Made by a program: the position numbers and the translations under genes
Notes under the pieces: model-generated
What the model was told of the DNA's origin: nothing
Databases searched by the model: none
What the model saw: only the letters and a program-made list of their open reading frames with translations
Source: Loripinus fragilis
Taxonomy: Eukaryota; Mollusca; Bivalvia; Lucinida; Lucinidae
Assembly (NCBI GenBank): GCA_964019695.1
Contig: OZ026515.1
Coordinates: 72,117,644 to 72,181,643, forward strand
Length of the DNA stretch: 64,000 bases
Reading direction: 5' to 3'
Part shown: positions 11,361 to 22,943 of the stretch, one piece after another
How the letters are laid out: every line of letters begins with the position of its first letter
How positions within the stretch are numbered: the first letter of the stretch is position 1

Positions 11361-12628
11361 CAGGGATGAAGCGAGTACTAAGAAAAAGTACTCAAGTAAG
11401 TACTGAGTACTGACTGTTTTGAAAGTACTCGAGTAAGTAATGAGTACACATTTTGTAAATGTACTTAAGTAAGTACTGAGTACTTTAGAAAAGCACTCAT
11501 GAGTACATCTGAGTACTATGAGTACTATAAAGTTTACAGTGAAAATTTAAGGCTAAAGCCAAATTAAATGACTAAACAGGCTGCAGATATTTAAAATATT
11601 TACATGCACATACATAGTGGTGACATATAAGATTCAATAGATAAACCCTGATACAACTTATTAACTATTTAAGCACTAACTAAAACAAAAGCTGATTCTG
11701 CAAACACTGCAGATCCAGATGTGACGGCTCATAATGAGCCACCTCATCTGAATCTACAGTGTTTGTCTTCTAGATTTTGATTTTGGCACTTTATGTGATG
11801 AGCTTGAGAACTGTTCTGTTCTGTTTTAAGGGTCATATTATTCCGGATATGTTTATTCATCCAAAAATTATTGACATTATTGTCTGTAAAAGTGATCAGC
11901 ATTTTTCATCAATGCATACATGTACGTGTCAGAATGCAGATCAAATGTCAAACAGTATAGACCATTATCAGACTGCTCCTGATCTGGGTGTGCACGGTTT
12001 GTTCAGGTATATATCTGTCCCAATATTTGGGGTAAATACAGTGTCTTATTCTGCAGCAAGTGTGACAAATACAACAATATACTAATTAAAGTGCATTGTA
12101 GTAATCAAAAAAAGTGTTGCTACTGGCCAATTATATGCATCATTAGGCCTTTCATCAAGTCCATTGTTAATAAAGAAATCAATGTGGCCACAGTACCCTA
12201 AAAAAGCTTGATAGGTAAAATAACCCTTTCTAAATATTAGGATATGGCTAAAAAAAATAAACAAGTGTTTCTCAGGCCACTTTAACAAAAAAACAGAAGA
12301 GGCAGGCAGGTTTTTATTTATATTTTATATTTCCCAAACACAGATGAGGCCACTTTTTCAAGTCTGAAAAAAGACAGATGGGGGCATTTAAAACAGATGA
12401 GAGAGGGCATGAGAAACAATTAACTTTTTCCTATCTGATTGAAATTTAAAAAAGTACTCAGTAGTACTCGTAATGTACTCATGAGTATAGGGTTTTTTGT
12501 AACAGTACTTAAGTAAGTATGAGTACATGTACTCATGAATTTTGCTAAGTACAGAGTACTGCTAAGTACTGAAAAAAAGTACTCGAGTAAGTACGAGTAC
12601 AAGTACGAGTATGAGTACTCCATCCCTG
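11361..12628. mobile_element. Non-autonomous hAT-like element
   Basis: 1268 bp with ends CAGGGATGAAG... and ...CTCCATCCCTG and a perfect 8-bp target duplication AACTACGC on both sides. The subterminal regions are full of AGTACT/GTACTCGAGTAAGTACT words in both orientations, typical of hAT transposase-binding regions. No transposase frame. A hairpin-repeat copy is nested at about 11699-11770. Confidence 0.9.
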
Positions 12629-13262
12629 AACTACGCTATGTTTTTTATTTGTTGTCTTTTTTGTCTCTTTTTTCTTGGAAACACTTAAAAAAAGGTATGT
12701 AATATGCAGAAAAATACATTGTGTTTCCATGATATGAAAGATCTGTCACTCAGGCTTGTCTGAATACAGGCAAACAACTTGTCCTCGTGGACCCAATGTT
12801 TATGCCTATTCAGCCAAGCCTTTGTAACAGATTTATCATATCATGCAAAACACAATGTATTATTTTCTACGTATACTGGTGACTCCTAAATGTGTACTTT
12901 GGGGCAAACAGGGAAGACCCAGGTGAAATGGCGCACAATGCAACATTTCATCCAGGTCTACACTTTTGCTAAGACAAACCATCTTCTGAGAAAGACATAC
13001 AATCTTATTTGAAAATTATAGCCTATGAACCCTTAATATACACAATGGACCATCCAAAGTTTATTGTATCAAACCTGAAAGAAAAATCCATTAGTACATG
13101 AAGGGTTTACGGTTTAAGTCTTTCTCTACTTATGTTCTTTTGAGTTTGATTGCAGCAAAGGCTCTTGTGTGATCGGGCATGCTTGCCTGAGCCTTAGCTG
13201 CTCATTATCAGCTCATATATACGGGCCTCATAGCGAGAAAACTTTCTTCAGGGGTTTGCGAA

Positions 13263-13325
13263 CAACAAAGGCGCAGACCAGACTGCGCATCCACGCAGTC
13301 TGATCAGCACCTTTGTTATTCGCTT
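13263..13325. repeat. Hairpin repeat, GCGCAGACC/CAGTCTGATCAGCACC variant
   Basis: AACAAAGGCGCAGACCAGAC, TGCGCATCCACGCAG, TCTGATCAGCACCTTTGTT. The same variant recurs at 48996-49065 and, less clearly, 39785-39850 and 40437-40500. Confidence 0.7.
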
Positions 13326-14011
13326 ATTCGAAAGTATTATATCAAGACTTGCTACGAGCCAATTTTCGATTTCCTACCTAGTCTCTGTAGCTGAGCAGGC
13401 TGGTTTGAACCTCACTTCATCGGAAACCCCGAAGACAGGTTTTCTCGGGACAAGGCCCATACAATAAGCATGATAGGTACCAACATCTCATGAACTTAAT
13501 TACATTTTTTTCTGAAGACAATAAGAAATGTAGCTATATAGTAAATTCAGGCTCCCTGAAGTAATAAAACTTTTTTCAGGCTCAGCTCAACTGATCATAC
13601 AATCCTTGTTCAAATCCTTATGAAAACTAATGTGCTGAAAAAAAAAGATTTTATTTGCTTCAGAACTCTCAGATGTTGTATTTATCAAGCTAATAATCGT
13701 TAAAATACCAACAATTTTGCTATGTTCTAACATAGGAGTATGAAAAATTCAGTTGAGTTGAGCATGAAAAAAAGGTTTCTTACTGCTAGGCCAGAATTTT
13801 GCACATTTTCAGCTTTCTATGGAAAGTCCGCCAAAAAATCTTGAAACTAAGAATAATCCTGAATCTTTCACCCATGTATCTGTATTCAACAGGAACAAGA
13901 GTTAAAAACTAGCGTCTGAATACCCTTTTATCTTGTACTATGTCAGGAACAAAATGCCAAGTCTTCTTGCCATGTATTCTATTGGTAGCTGTTTTTCTTA
14001 TGCCCACTCAC

Positions 14012-14167
14012 CTGACAGTGTTTTTCCCGCCCTCATTTTTCGTATCTCTCCAGCATCACTTTTACTCCTAGTGAGAGGTTTCCTGCGGTATGTTTCTTTT
14101 CTTCCTCCTACAGAGTCTCTGGTACCCCGTTCTTCTAACTCTCTATTATCAGCTTCTAATCTATTAT
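14012..14167 (-). CDS. REEP: REEP exon 8: basic, Arg/Lys/Glu-rich tail exon
   Basis: Acceptor TTCACTGCAG, 156 bp, donor GTGAGT, phase 1 to 1. It codes for 51 full residues, starting NRLEADNRELEERGTRDS, with RRKPLTRSKSDAGEIRK in the second half and ending RAGKTLS. Vertebrate REEP1-4 tails also carry a basic patch with RS(A/K)S-type motifs, so RSKSD may be the counterpart; this is a weak parallel. Ends of the frame join exons 7 and 9 through Asp codons. A TTAA-flanked MITE starts 36 bp upstream of the acceptor. The opposite strand has an open frame that I treat as a shadow. Confidence 0.8.
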
Positions 14168-14202
14168 CTGCAGTGAATAATTATTCATTATCTCATTATT
14201 AA

Positions 14203-14429
14203 CCCTTAATGCGCCAATCGCAACAAAAGTCGTCTGCTGAAATGTTTAAAACGTCTCTATGGCAAACAGTGTGGACCCAGATAAGACTGCTCCTATAGGA
14301 GCAGTCTGTTCTGGGTCCACACTGTTTGCTTCTATACTTATATCGTTAATAATGTCAGGCAATTATTTGCAGCAGACGACTTCAGCAGATGACATTTTCA
14401 GATGCATTTTTTTCTTGGCGCTTTAAGGG
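14203..14429. mobile_element. TTAA-flanked MITE (CCCTTAATGCGCC)
   Basis: 227 bp, ends CCCTTAATGCGCCAA...TTGGCGCTTTAAGGG with TTAA on both sides: piggyBac-type hallmarks. It carries a nested hairpin repeat (14262-14329). It is 36 bp upstream of the REEP exon 8 acceptor. Related, more decayed copies: about 2238-2465 and 22255-22467. Confidence 0.78.
14262..14329. repeat. Hairpin repeat, near-perfect 68-bp palindrome
   Basis: GCAAACAGTGTGGACCCAGA ... CTGGGTCCACACTGTTTGC with centre CTCCTATAGGAG. Nested in the TTAA-flanked MITE. Confidence 0.8.
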
Positions 14430-14449
14430 TTAAAATGTATTTTGTGTGT

Positions 14450-15260
14450 TTCATTGATGCAAATCATTTACACTGTAAAGCCTTTGGATTTCATTTAAAG
14501 TGTAACCCGAATAAAAACATTCACACCTTTGGATTCCATTGATGTAAACTGCAGCATATCTTTTACAGTATAATGCCTATGGATTCAATTGATGTGTAAA
14601 CTGAAGCAATTCACTCACAATATAAAGCCTTTGGATTCTATTGATGTGTTAACTGATGCAATTCATTCACAATAAAAAGCCTATGGATTCAATTGATGTG
14701 TAAACTGAAGCAATTCATTCACAATAAAAAGCCTATGGATTCAATTGATGTGTAAACTGAAGCAATTCATTCACAATAAAAAGCCTATGGATTCAATTGA
14801 TGTGTAAACTGAAGCAATTCATTCACAATAAAAAGCCTATGGATTCAATTGATGTGTAAACTGAAGCAATTCACTCACAATATAAAGCCTATGGATTGAA
14901 TTGGATTCCATTGATTATTCATAAAAAGTCTACAGCTTTCACTGATAAACTGCAGAAAATCATTCACAGAAAAAGCACATAGCTTTCACTAGTGAATCAT
15001 TCACAATACAAAGCATATCCTGTATGGATCTCAAAGCATAAACTGATGCAAAAATTCACAGTATAAAGCCTATGAATTTCACTAATGTGTAAACTGCAGA
15101 AAATCTTGTACAGTAAAATTCTATGGGTTTCACTGATGTGTAAACTGCAGAAAATCATTCACAGTATAAAGCCTATAAATTTCTTTGATCATTCACAGTA
15201 TAAAGCCTATGGATTTCTTTGATCATTCACAGTATAAAGCCTATGGATTTCTTTGATGTG
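14450..15260. repeat. Tandem repeat, 52-bp unit
   Basis: Unit CATTCACAATAAAAAGCCTA, TGGATTCAATTGATGTGTAA, ACTGAAGCAATT. Near-identical in the middle (about 14690-14870), degenerate outward, with a 31-bp sub-repeat near 15180-15250 (GATCATTCACAGTATAAAGC). It lies upstream of REEP exon 8. Confidence 0.85.
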
Positions 15261-15427
15261 TAAATTGATGTAAATTTGGTTTAATACAGAATTGGATCAT
15301 TGTAGGTACGACATTCTTGACATTGTATCAAAATTCTCTGCTTGATAACTCCCTGTATACTTGATATATCTTTTAGCTCTTAGTATACTGGGTAATTTTG
15401 CATGCTTTTTTGTTGTCACCAGAGTGT

Positions 15428-15492
15428 CAAATAGTTTAGATCCAGATCAGGCCTAACATTTTGTCAGATTTTATCTGGATCCAAACTGTTTG
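15428..15492. repeat. Hairpin repeat, GATCCAGATCAGGC variant
   Basis: CAAATAGTTTAGATCCAGAT ... ATCTGGATCCAAACTGTTTG; the centre contains AACATTTTGT. Same variant at 20359-20424. Confidence 0.7.
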
Positions 15493-15612
15493 TAAAGGTT
15501 ATCAGCAAGTCTCCACTAGTAGGAAAAGAGCTACTAGAAAATGATTTAAACCCTTTTATTCATTACTGCCAACAGTGATGAACTTGGCCAGTGGTGCCTT
15601 CTTCTAAATCAC

Positions 15613-16482
15613 ACTAGAAAACCCCTGTACTCGAACAGCGCAGTCATAGTGTGTTGGTTGCAGTCGATGAGTGCACAGAATAGTGTACCTAGCTGTTAAA
15701 AAGCGTTATATTTTGGTCAATATTTTACTTCTGAAAATATTCTTCCCTTATTATTGCCACTTATAAATCCAGATGTGTATCTACCTAACAAGATTTATGT
15801 GAGTTAAGCGATAGTCGCTACAGCGCCTCAGTTATGCCAAAAATGTGATTTTTCTCCTGAAAAAGTATGAAAGACATTTTTGTTTATGTCCTGGAATTTT
15901 TATGCTTACTTTAGCTAAAATGCAAAATACCAGTTCTTTAATGTGAAAAAAAGTTCAAATTCTGAGGCTTGAGCATTTTGAAAGTTATTCAAGCTTTTCA
16001 TACTGTACACATAGTTCTGCATAGTGGGTGTTCTGGCCCAGTGATCAGGTTATTGACTGCATCATATTTATTTTAACTAGATCATCGACTATTGGGCCAG
16101 AACACCCGATATGCATAACTATGCGTACAGTCTGAAAAGCTTGAATAGCTTTCTTAATGCTCTGCTCTCAAATTTTGAACTTTGTGCACATTAAAGGACT
16201 GGTATTTTGCATTTTATTGAAAGCATAAATTCCAGAACATTTTTCAGGAAAAAATCACATTTTCGGCCTAACTCTGGTGCTGTAGCGACCATCACTCAAC
16301 CCACACAAATCTTTTTAAGTAAATACAAAGCTGGATTTATCAGTGAAAATTATTAGCGATGAATATTTTCAGAAGTAAAATATTGACCAAAAAATTACCC
16401 TTTTCAACAGCTAGGTATGTGCACTCGTTGACTGCAACCAACACATGATGCCTGCACTGTTCGAGTACAGTGGTTTTCTAGT
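15613..16482. mobile_element. 870-bp fold-back element
   Basis: The two halves are near-complete inverted copies over about 400 bp each: ACTAGAAAACCCCTGTACTC at the left and its inverse at the right, meeting near 16050. Arms also share TATTTTACTTCTGAAAATAT and GGGTGTTCTGGCCCA. No frame, no clear target duplication. It lies in the REEP intron between exons 7 and 8. Confidence 0.85.
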
Positions 16483-16637
16483 ATAGTGGATGCTTGACAT
16501 TCAAATGAAGATTTTTAACAATAAATATCTTAACCTTCGTCCAGCTGAATTTACATGTAAACACTATATGTTAATCTAAATCTAAGCCAGTTCTCTAACA
16601 TGATTCTATTATCACTATAGATTCACATTGAAAGGAA

Positions 16638-16701
16638 AACAGTGTAGATCCTGATCAGCTGGCTTCTGAGGAAGCCAGCTGATCAGGATCTACACTATTT
16701 T
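16638..16701. repeat. Hairpin repeat, near-perfect
   Basis: AAACAGTGTAGATCCTGATC AGCTGGCTTC TGAGGAAGCC ... GATCTACACTATTTT; inner stem as at 2560-2607. Confidence 0.78.
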
Positions 16702-16704
16702 CAT

Positions 16705-18150
16705 GATATATCCAAATTCAGCGGGATAAAGGTTACAAATCAAAGACACAAGACAGTTTGACAGGTGAAATAGACAATAATGGGCAGGGAAAATATCATG
16801 CAAAGATGGCAACTAAAATTCTTGACAAGGGGCAAAACGCTAAATCAAAATGCTCACACTTTATTCTCATAACTTAAAATGGGCATTATTTTTTTTATTT
16901 CTGTTCAACACTTGATTTCTCGAGAGCAATGAGAACAATGATGCCTCTCTTATCTGCTATGAGATGGCCTGACAAAAAATAAATGGTGGATGTTCCAGTT
17001 TTCATTGTAGCTTCAGACATTGTGGTATAACAGAAAACAATATTAATGCCACCCATTTCTTACATTTTGAGCAATGATATTTCATCATTTTTTTGGCTTG
17101 CGACATGTCGTCATTGGCAATAACGTCATTATAACAAAACTATGCATGCAGTCACAGCCGCCATTGAAGGAATACCAGAAAGCTAATGATGACAACAGGC
17201 AGCTTCATTCAGTAACAAGAAAACTAGTGCATGTTTTAAAAACTACCCAGATCAGAATAAAATCAGGATTTAACCTGTCAGCAATTTAATGGGGAGTACT
17301 GTACTAATGTCAAATGTAGCTGAGATACATATATTCAAATATTTTCGTGTATCATTTCCTTTGACATATGCTGTTCAGTAATTTCGACAAGACCATGTCA
17401 AAGGTGGAGCTTATAATTGACTTGAATATCTGATGAATAAATTAAAAGCTGATTGTTTTATTGGTCATGATGCAAGTATTTTATTGTACAAATACTATTG
17501 AATATACAAATAGGGAAACTCGTCTTCGACTCCTCCTGCCTACAAGAGGGAATATATATATATACACTCGTAAAATTGAACAATAAAGCTAACTTAAACC
17601 TTTGGCAATGTCATATTACTAGATTTACTTTGAGATGTTAAAACCAAGAAAATGGTGACGATGATCTGAAATAACGCAGTGTTGCTTTCACAACCACTTG
17701 GGGAGTAATGTGCCAGTTTATGAAATTTTGTTATGTACATGTACAGTGAAGGTTCAGATGGGTGTGAATCCATCCTGTCTCTCCAGAACCTGCACTGCTT
17801 GCACACACAAAAGAAAATATGCAGATGAAGGCTCAGACCCAAACATATGCTTCTAGACCCACTAGATAGCTGTGTGTACATGTTTAAAGAATGACTACAT
17901 AGGTTTAGATAAACAAAAAATTTCAGCATAAAATTGTACATATTTGCTTACCCATAATTTTTAGCATATGTTGCGGGTGCTCAAAAGAACCGCCTCACAG
18001 AGACGGTTCTTTTTTGAGTACCCACAACATATGTTTTGCTTGAGAAATAAGAAAATTATTTTTCTGTTATTCACTCTTAACTAAAGGCCTGTGACTAGGT
18101 ATATGCTAGGTACCAATATCTCATGAACGGGTTCATTTTGTTTGTTCCAG
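16705..18150. other. REEP intron 7-8, no gene seen
   Basis: Includes the CATATG hairpin at 17965. A 115-codon minus-strand frame (17594-17941) has no recognisable features. Confidence 0.5.
17965..18034. repeat. CATATG hairpin repeat
   Basis: Full stem with centre CGCCTCACAGAGACGG. Inverted relative to 9029-9095 judging from flanks (TTGAGAAATAAGAAAATTAT). Confidence 0.78.
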
Positions 18151-18157
18151 TCTTTAA

Positions 18158-18616
18158 CCCTTTGTATACTAGAAACCACTAATGGGTACTTTGGCAAACA
18201 CATTGGTGAAAGTTCAAAATTTCCAAATTCCTGAACTTTAGAAAATCAGAATTTAAAACTTGCTGTATGTCTCCAAAACATTAAAAATTCCAAGTTAAAT
18301 GGTCAAATACCTTTAGATAAACTGAAGCTAAATCAAAGAAGCTATTAGAATCTACAGAATTCAGCATTTTGAGGCTGACTTTCTATGAGCCTATCCTGAA
18401 AACTTTCACCCATGCAAACAGTGTAGAACCAGATGAAATGTGGCAGAATGCAGCATTTCATAAGGGTCTGCAAAGTTTGCAAAGTTCAAAGCAATCTTAA
18501 GGTACTGAAGTTAATCTTAATTTGAAGTCTAGCCTGTGACCCCTTGGTATGGCCAATGGACTATCCTAGGCTCACTGTATCAAACCAGTGGGAAGAATTC
18601 CTTAGTATTCAAAGGA
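18158..18616. mobile_element. TTAA-flanked MITE (CCTTTGTATACT), long copy
   Basis: TTAA, CCCTTTGTATACTAGAAACC at the left; CTTAGTATTCAAAGGA, TTAA at the right. 459 bp, longer than the 9209 copy by an internal AT-rich segment. Confidence 0.65.
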
Positions 18617-18957
18617 TTAAACTGGCTCTGTGTAATCTTTCAGTCATATCATCAAGGCTTCTTCTAAGCGAGATACCAGCATTAAGTGTATACATAACTT
18701 TCTTCAGTGACTGACAACTGCCTTCTTGAATCAGCAGTAGGTAGAGTATACTAGGATAACCTCTGAAAGCATGCGATTGGACCAAGGCCTCACTTACAAT
18801 GAATAGAAGCCAGATTAGCAATCTGATTTACTTCCAATAACGTGAAGAAGAACTATATATAATTTAATTTAGAATTGCAGAGTCCATCGCGAATCCCCAT
18901 GCTTCATCACAAGCCAGCTGATCTGATAAATCTTTAGTATTCAAAACAGGATACGTA

Positions 18958-19119
18958 CGTTAAATGTTCTAAAATTCGAACAATTTTCTCTTTCTTTTCT
19001 TAACTAAAATGTTGTTTATCAGGGATGGAATTCACAAAATGCTTGTCATAATAGCAAACAGAGAAAACCCTACTCTGTTTGTCTAGGCCTTTTTGTTCGA
19101 AATTTTACAACATTTACTG
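18958..19119. mobile_element. Short relative of the CGGTAAATGTTCTAAAA element
   Basis: 162 bp, ends CGTTAAATGTTCTAAAATTC and GAAATTTTACAACATTTACTG, flanked by TA on both sides. Interior shared with 35844-36015 (GGAATTCACAAAATGCTTGT). Confidence 0.7.
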
Positions 19120-19239
19120 TATGTCATTTTGAAAAAGTTATAAGTACAGTGTACTTATAAGATTAAATATGGTAATATATTATGATTGATAGCTATTGAA
19201 GCTTATGATATGACGATTCAGAATTTTGGGGTTGGTTTT

Positions 19240-19562
19240 GTTTGTTTGTTTTTGTTGCTTTACGTCCCAAGTCAACAGCTATGGTCATTGCGGGACGGTC
19301 AGTTCACTTAACCACAATTTTTCCTGGGCAGGCTTGAACAAGCGGTTAACCAGTAATTTGTGCACATACTTTCGCTTGTAGCTGACAACAACCCTTCTTG
19401 AATAAATCAGCGGAAGGGAGGAGAATGACAGTAGAAATTATTTCATGATCAATCTCCACGAAAGTATGGGACCGGGCCGGGATCGAACTCGCGACCCCTG
19501 GATCTGCAGTCAGACACGCATCTGTAGCCAGACACGTTACCGACTGCGCTACGCGGCCCAGT
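19240..19562 (-). mobile_element. tRNA-derived SINE, about 320 bp
   Basis: On the minus strand: GGGCCGCGTAGCGCAGTCGG (box A) and GGTCGCGAGTTCGATCCCGG (box B), then a body ending GACCATAGCTGTTGACTTGG, GACGTAAAGCAACAAAAACA and a short repeat tail. A diverged 3' end of the same family is at about 8073-8165, and a weaker one near 24775. Confidence 0.8.
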
Positions 19563-19919
19563 ATTTTGGGGTTGGGTTTCAGGAAAGTCAACCCCGGAGT
19601 CTCTAACTCAGGCATAATCCCTAAGCCTATTACCCTTTTTTGTTCTAAATGGGACACATCCCATACTTTATGTACAGATTGGTCTCACCATTTTTGTCAT
19701 CATTCATTCCTAAATCATGTAAATGCTGATTCAAGAAGCGCAATTTTCAAAATTTGGTGGTGGAAGTTTTGTATACACTTAGTACTGGTTCATCTCTCTT
19801 CAGACCTTGAGCCAGCCATAGGCCTAGAGCCATGAGATGACTGACCCCTGAGTTGTAAAATCACATGCGTAAACAAACTACTCCATTTAGGGTTCCTGTC
19901 ACCTGTTCCCAAAGGTATA

Positions 19920-20130
19920 GGGTAAGTCGGGTAAATTCGGACATCAGGTAAATTCGGACACACAATTGCAAACAGTGGAAATCCAGATGAGACGGCTCCT
20001 TATGAGCCGTCTCATCAGGATTCTCACTGTTTGCTTAGTTAATTAAATTTTCATTCCAATAACTGAATTATGAAAGAAAGAAGGGGCTGCCCGAATTTAG
20101 CAGTCTGTCCGAATATACCCGACTTTACCC
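19920..20130. mobile_element. TA-flanked MITE (GGGTAAGTCGGGTAAATTCGG)
   Basis: 211 bp, ends GGGTAAGTCGGG...CCCGACTTTACCC with TA on both sides. A palindromic hairpin repeat (19968-20034) is nested inside. It lies 66 bp past the donor of REEP exon 7. Confidence 0.8.
19968..20034. repeat. Hairpin repeat, GAGACGGCTC variant
   Basis: GCAAACAGTGGAAATCCAGA ... CAGGATTCTCACTGTTTGC; inner stem GAGACGGCTC..GAGCCGTCTC. Nested in the TA-flanked MITE next to REEP exon 7. Confidence 0.78.
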
Positions 20131-20196
20131 TAAATAATAAAAAGAGTTAATTATTTGAGTTGTTAATGACCAGGTACAGATAGGGAGTTATTTTAC

Positions 20197-20244
20197 CTGT
20201 TGTATCATATATTGAATTGTCTATAGATGAATAGTCGTCAGAAT
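20197..20244 (-). CDS. REEP: REEP exon 7: small acidic C-terminal exon
   Basis: A 48-bp exon with an acceptor ending CTTTCAG and donor GTAAAA, phase 1 to 1. With the split codon from exon 6 it reads Asp-SDDYSSIDNSIYDTT. The serine/aspartate-rich composition continues the acidic end of exon 6. There is no homology I recognise; support is the splice sites, the exact phase fit at both ends and composition. A TA-flanked MITE (19920-20130) ends 66 bp beyond the donor. It could be alternatively spliced, because skipping it keeps the frame. Confidence 0.68.
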
Positions 20245-20358
20245 CTGAAAGTTCATTTTGATATTCTCATCAATTTTTCATGCTTTTTTGTCATCTGCTG
20301 ATTTTTTTTTCAAATTCAACTTTTTCCAAAAATTCTTTACAGATTACCATCAGAGAGT

Positions 20359-20424
20359 CAAACAGTTTGGATCCAGATCAGGCCCGACAAAATGTCGGGT
20401 CTGTTCTTGGTCCAAACTGTTTGC
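20359..20424. repeat. Hairpin repeat, GGCCCGACA variant
   Basis: CAAACAGTTTGGATCCAGAT ... TTGGTCCAAACTGTTTG with inner CCCGACAAAATGTCGGG. Confidence 0.76.
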
Positions 20425-21094
20425 AAAGGTTATCAGCAGAGGGCGCTAGTAGGCAAAGAGTTAAACATACAAGAGCCAATCACAACTCTAGCAGACAACA
20501 TATTTTCTGAACTCTCTCTCAATTTTCAGGAAAGATTCGACTTGACATTTCATTTGAATTGTCTACTGAATCATCTATTTGAATTATCTACTAAATCATC
20601 TACTGACAAATCAAATGAAATGTCAAATCTGATTCTGATTCTGAAAGCAATGACAAAATTGAAAGATGCCGTCTGCTACAAATTATTTTGGCGCTTTAAA
20701 TACTCTAGTTAAACAATGAGTCTGTCAGCACAAATAGTTAGAAAAGTGATTCTGAATATAAAACTATTCTTGCATAAATTGTTTAAGCCATAGTCAACAA
20801 AAATTCATTTCAAATCATGAGGTTCATGTGCTTTTGAACATGGGTTATACGGAGGAGCCCTGATATGTTTGTATTATGTTACATGGGAATGCAGTGCGGC
20901 AGAAATAAGTAGAGTTTTCAGTGCAACTTTTGGTGGGCAGAATCAAGTGAAATGCAAGAATAATGATCACAAATGTTTTTTCACTGTATTAACATTTCCT
21001 GGGTCCTTCTGAGGATGTTTCAGCACTAGACCTAGCCGCCTTCTGTTCAAACAGCCTCCTTGTGACAAGGAAAGTGTCAATGAATACTCGAATA

Positions 21095-21410
21095 GTGAGT
21101 CTTTTCAACATTTATTATAAGAATAGTGAGTCTGTCAACATACTAATTATTAGAACAGTGAGTTTGTCAACATAAACTATTAGAATAGTGAGTCTGTCAA
21201 CATAAATTATTAGAATAGTGAGTCTGTCAACATAATAACTACTTGATTAATGACTGTCAGAATAAATTATTAGAATTGTGAGTCTGTCAATATAAAAATA
21301 TTTGAATAGTGAGTCTATCAACATGAATTATTAGAACAATGTTATACCTGAATTAGAATAGTGAGTCTCAACATAATTATTATAAAAATGAATTATTAGA
21401 ATATTTACTT
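21095..21410. repeat. Tandem repeat, 30-bp unit
   Basis: Unit GAATAGTGAGTCTGTCAACA then TAAATTATTA, about ten degenerate copies. An earlier trace (TGAGTCTGTCAGCACAAATA) is at about 20717. In the intron between REEP exons 6 and 7. Confidence 0.8.
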
Positions 21411-22254
21411 TTATTGCCTTGTATTTTAGATTTGTCATATTTGCCTTCAAATATAAATATCAAAAATATCCATCAGAGGAGATGGGGAATCCAACAACTG
21501 AATGGAAAATGACAAGCTGCTACAAACTGACCATTGATTACATTATAAAGTATTTCTAAGGAAACCAATAGCCACTATAGCCAGAAACCCGATCATCCCC
21601 CTCTGCATCCGCGCATGTATGGAGAGCACAAGGTTTTGCCTTTTGCTCTTGTTCATGGCAGATAACTCAAACAGGAAGAAATGGAGATCAACCATTCTGT
21701 CACTGGACATACTGTCTTAATTTTATAACCTGATATTTAACCCTACCAAATATTCTTAAAAAAATTCTAAGGGTGGGGAAGCCACGGAGTGCAAGAGGAT
21801 TTGCCTTAAAAATTCTTTTGAGCAAGATTACTGACAAATAAAAGGGAGCAAGGAAGAGCAAATATACTTGTATATGACTTACCATCATGAACTGATATAA
21901 CCCCAATCAAATATCATCAAAATATCACAATGGGTATGAAAGTTATGGCACAATCAACTTATTTTGCCTTAAATCTTTGTCCATTGGAGATAACTCAAAC
22001 TGGAAGCAAAGCGAATTAACAATTCTTGCATGTGCCTGATAAACATCAAATTCTCTCAAAAGGTATGATTGTTATAGCGTGCAGGCTTAAGCACACATAA
22101 GTAAAATCTCATATGCTAACGGGGGGTACTATTGCAAGGAGCAACTCTTGAAGCTAGCTATATAGCTTGGTACTGGTGAAGATAAATCATTATGTCATCA
22201 AAATGTGGAATTATTTCACATGTGCAATCATTTCATTCAACTCTGTTAAAGTAT

Positions 22255-22467
22255 TAACCCTTAAAGAGATCATGACTGCAGCAGACAACAAATTTTGCGA
22301 CATCATCTTTCCTAGTTTTCGATAAAAAATAAGGTATGGTATTTGATGAGGATTGTCTGCCAGCAGACAATTCTCATGAAATATCATGCCTTTTTTGTTA
22401 TTTTTGAAAAAAGCAGCAAAATTTTTAATTGTCATATGCAGCAAATTATAGGTGGCACTTTACGGGT
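22255..22467. mobile_element. Decayed TTAA-flanked MITE
   Basis: TTAACCCTTAAAGAGATCAT at the left, GGTGGCACTTTACGGGTTAT at the right, with the AATTTTGC..CATC and GCAGACAA words shared with 2238-2465 and a palindromic CTGCCAGCAG centre. Confidence 0.6.
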
Positions 22468-22470
22468 TAT

Positions 22471-22757
22471 TCTAACATACCTCCCCTATAGAGCCAATGG
22501 TAAGAAACTGTGATATATCGGACAATTATTCACAGCTAAAGTGTGTGATAGCTGACGTCACTGGAAAATGACGTCATTCATTGTGTGAGACGGTGTAACA
22601 ACGTTTTTACGCTTGAAAGACCTTACAATTACATGTAAGTGTATGCGACGTAGTCTAAATATCGGCGGGAGAACTTCAGTGCAAAGGCCGGAAGTTGGAA
22701 GAAGCTGAAGACTTTGAATGTGTTTTCGTTGTTTATTGTGTGTTAGAATCGAAATTT
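22471..22757. repeat. Dispersed repeat with paired CRE-type TGACGTCA sites, copy 1
   Basis: Shares its length with 31218-31527: ATTCTAACATACCTCCCCTA at the start, GCTGACGTCA...AATGACGTCATT in the middle, TGTGTTAGAATCGAAAT at the end. The start and end hold ATTCTAACA and TGTTAGAAT, a short inverted repeat. Confidence 0.75.
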
Positions 22758-22770
22758 ATCAGCCCCAGTG

Positions 22771-22908
22771 TGTGAATTGTTGAGTAATAATTCACTGTTT
22801 GTCGGTCAGTTGTACGAAGATAAATCACTCGCGCTGCCCGATCGTAATTTGATCTTCTTTACAACTGACCTTCAAACAGTGAATTATTACTCAACATATC
22901 ACTGCTAG
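22771..22908. repeat. Fold-back element next to REEP exon 6
   Basis: TTGAGTAATAATTCACTGTT and its inverse bracket a GGTCAGTTGTA..ACAACTGACC stem; centre near 22840. It ends 36 bp from the exon 6 donor. Confidence 0.75.
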
Positions 22909-22943
22909 AGCTGATCTATTTCTTAAATCTAATTGATACACAC

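Noticed and set aside
13933..14202. Plus-strand 89-codon frame
   Set aside because: It is the antisense of REEP exon 8 and its acceptor; the minus strand has splice sites and phase fit.
14450..15260. CRISPR-like regular repeat array
   Set aside because: Units are contiguous 52-bp tandem copies without unique spacers, in a eukaryotic intron.
18609..18821. Minus-strand frame ending SLRRSLDDMTERLHRASLIL as a possible REEP tail exon
   Set aside because: No acceptor and donor pair gives phase 1-1; part of it overlaps the edge of a MITE.
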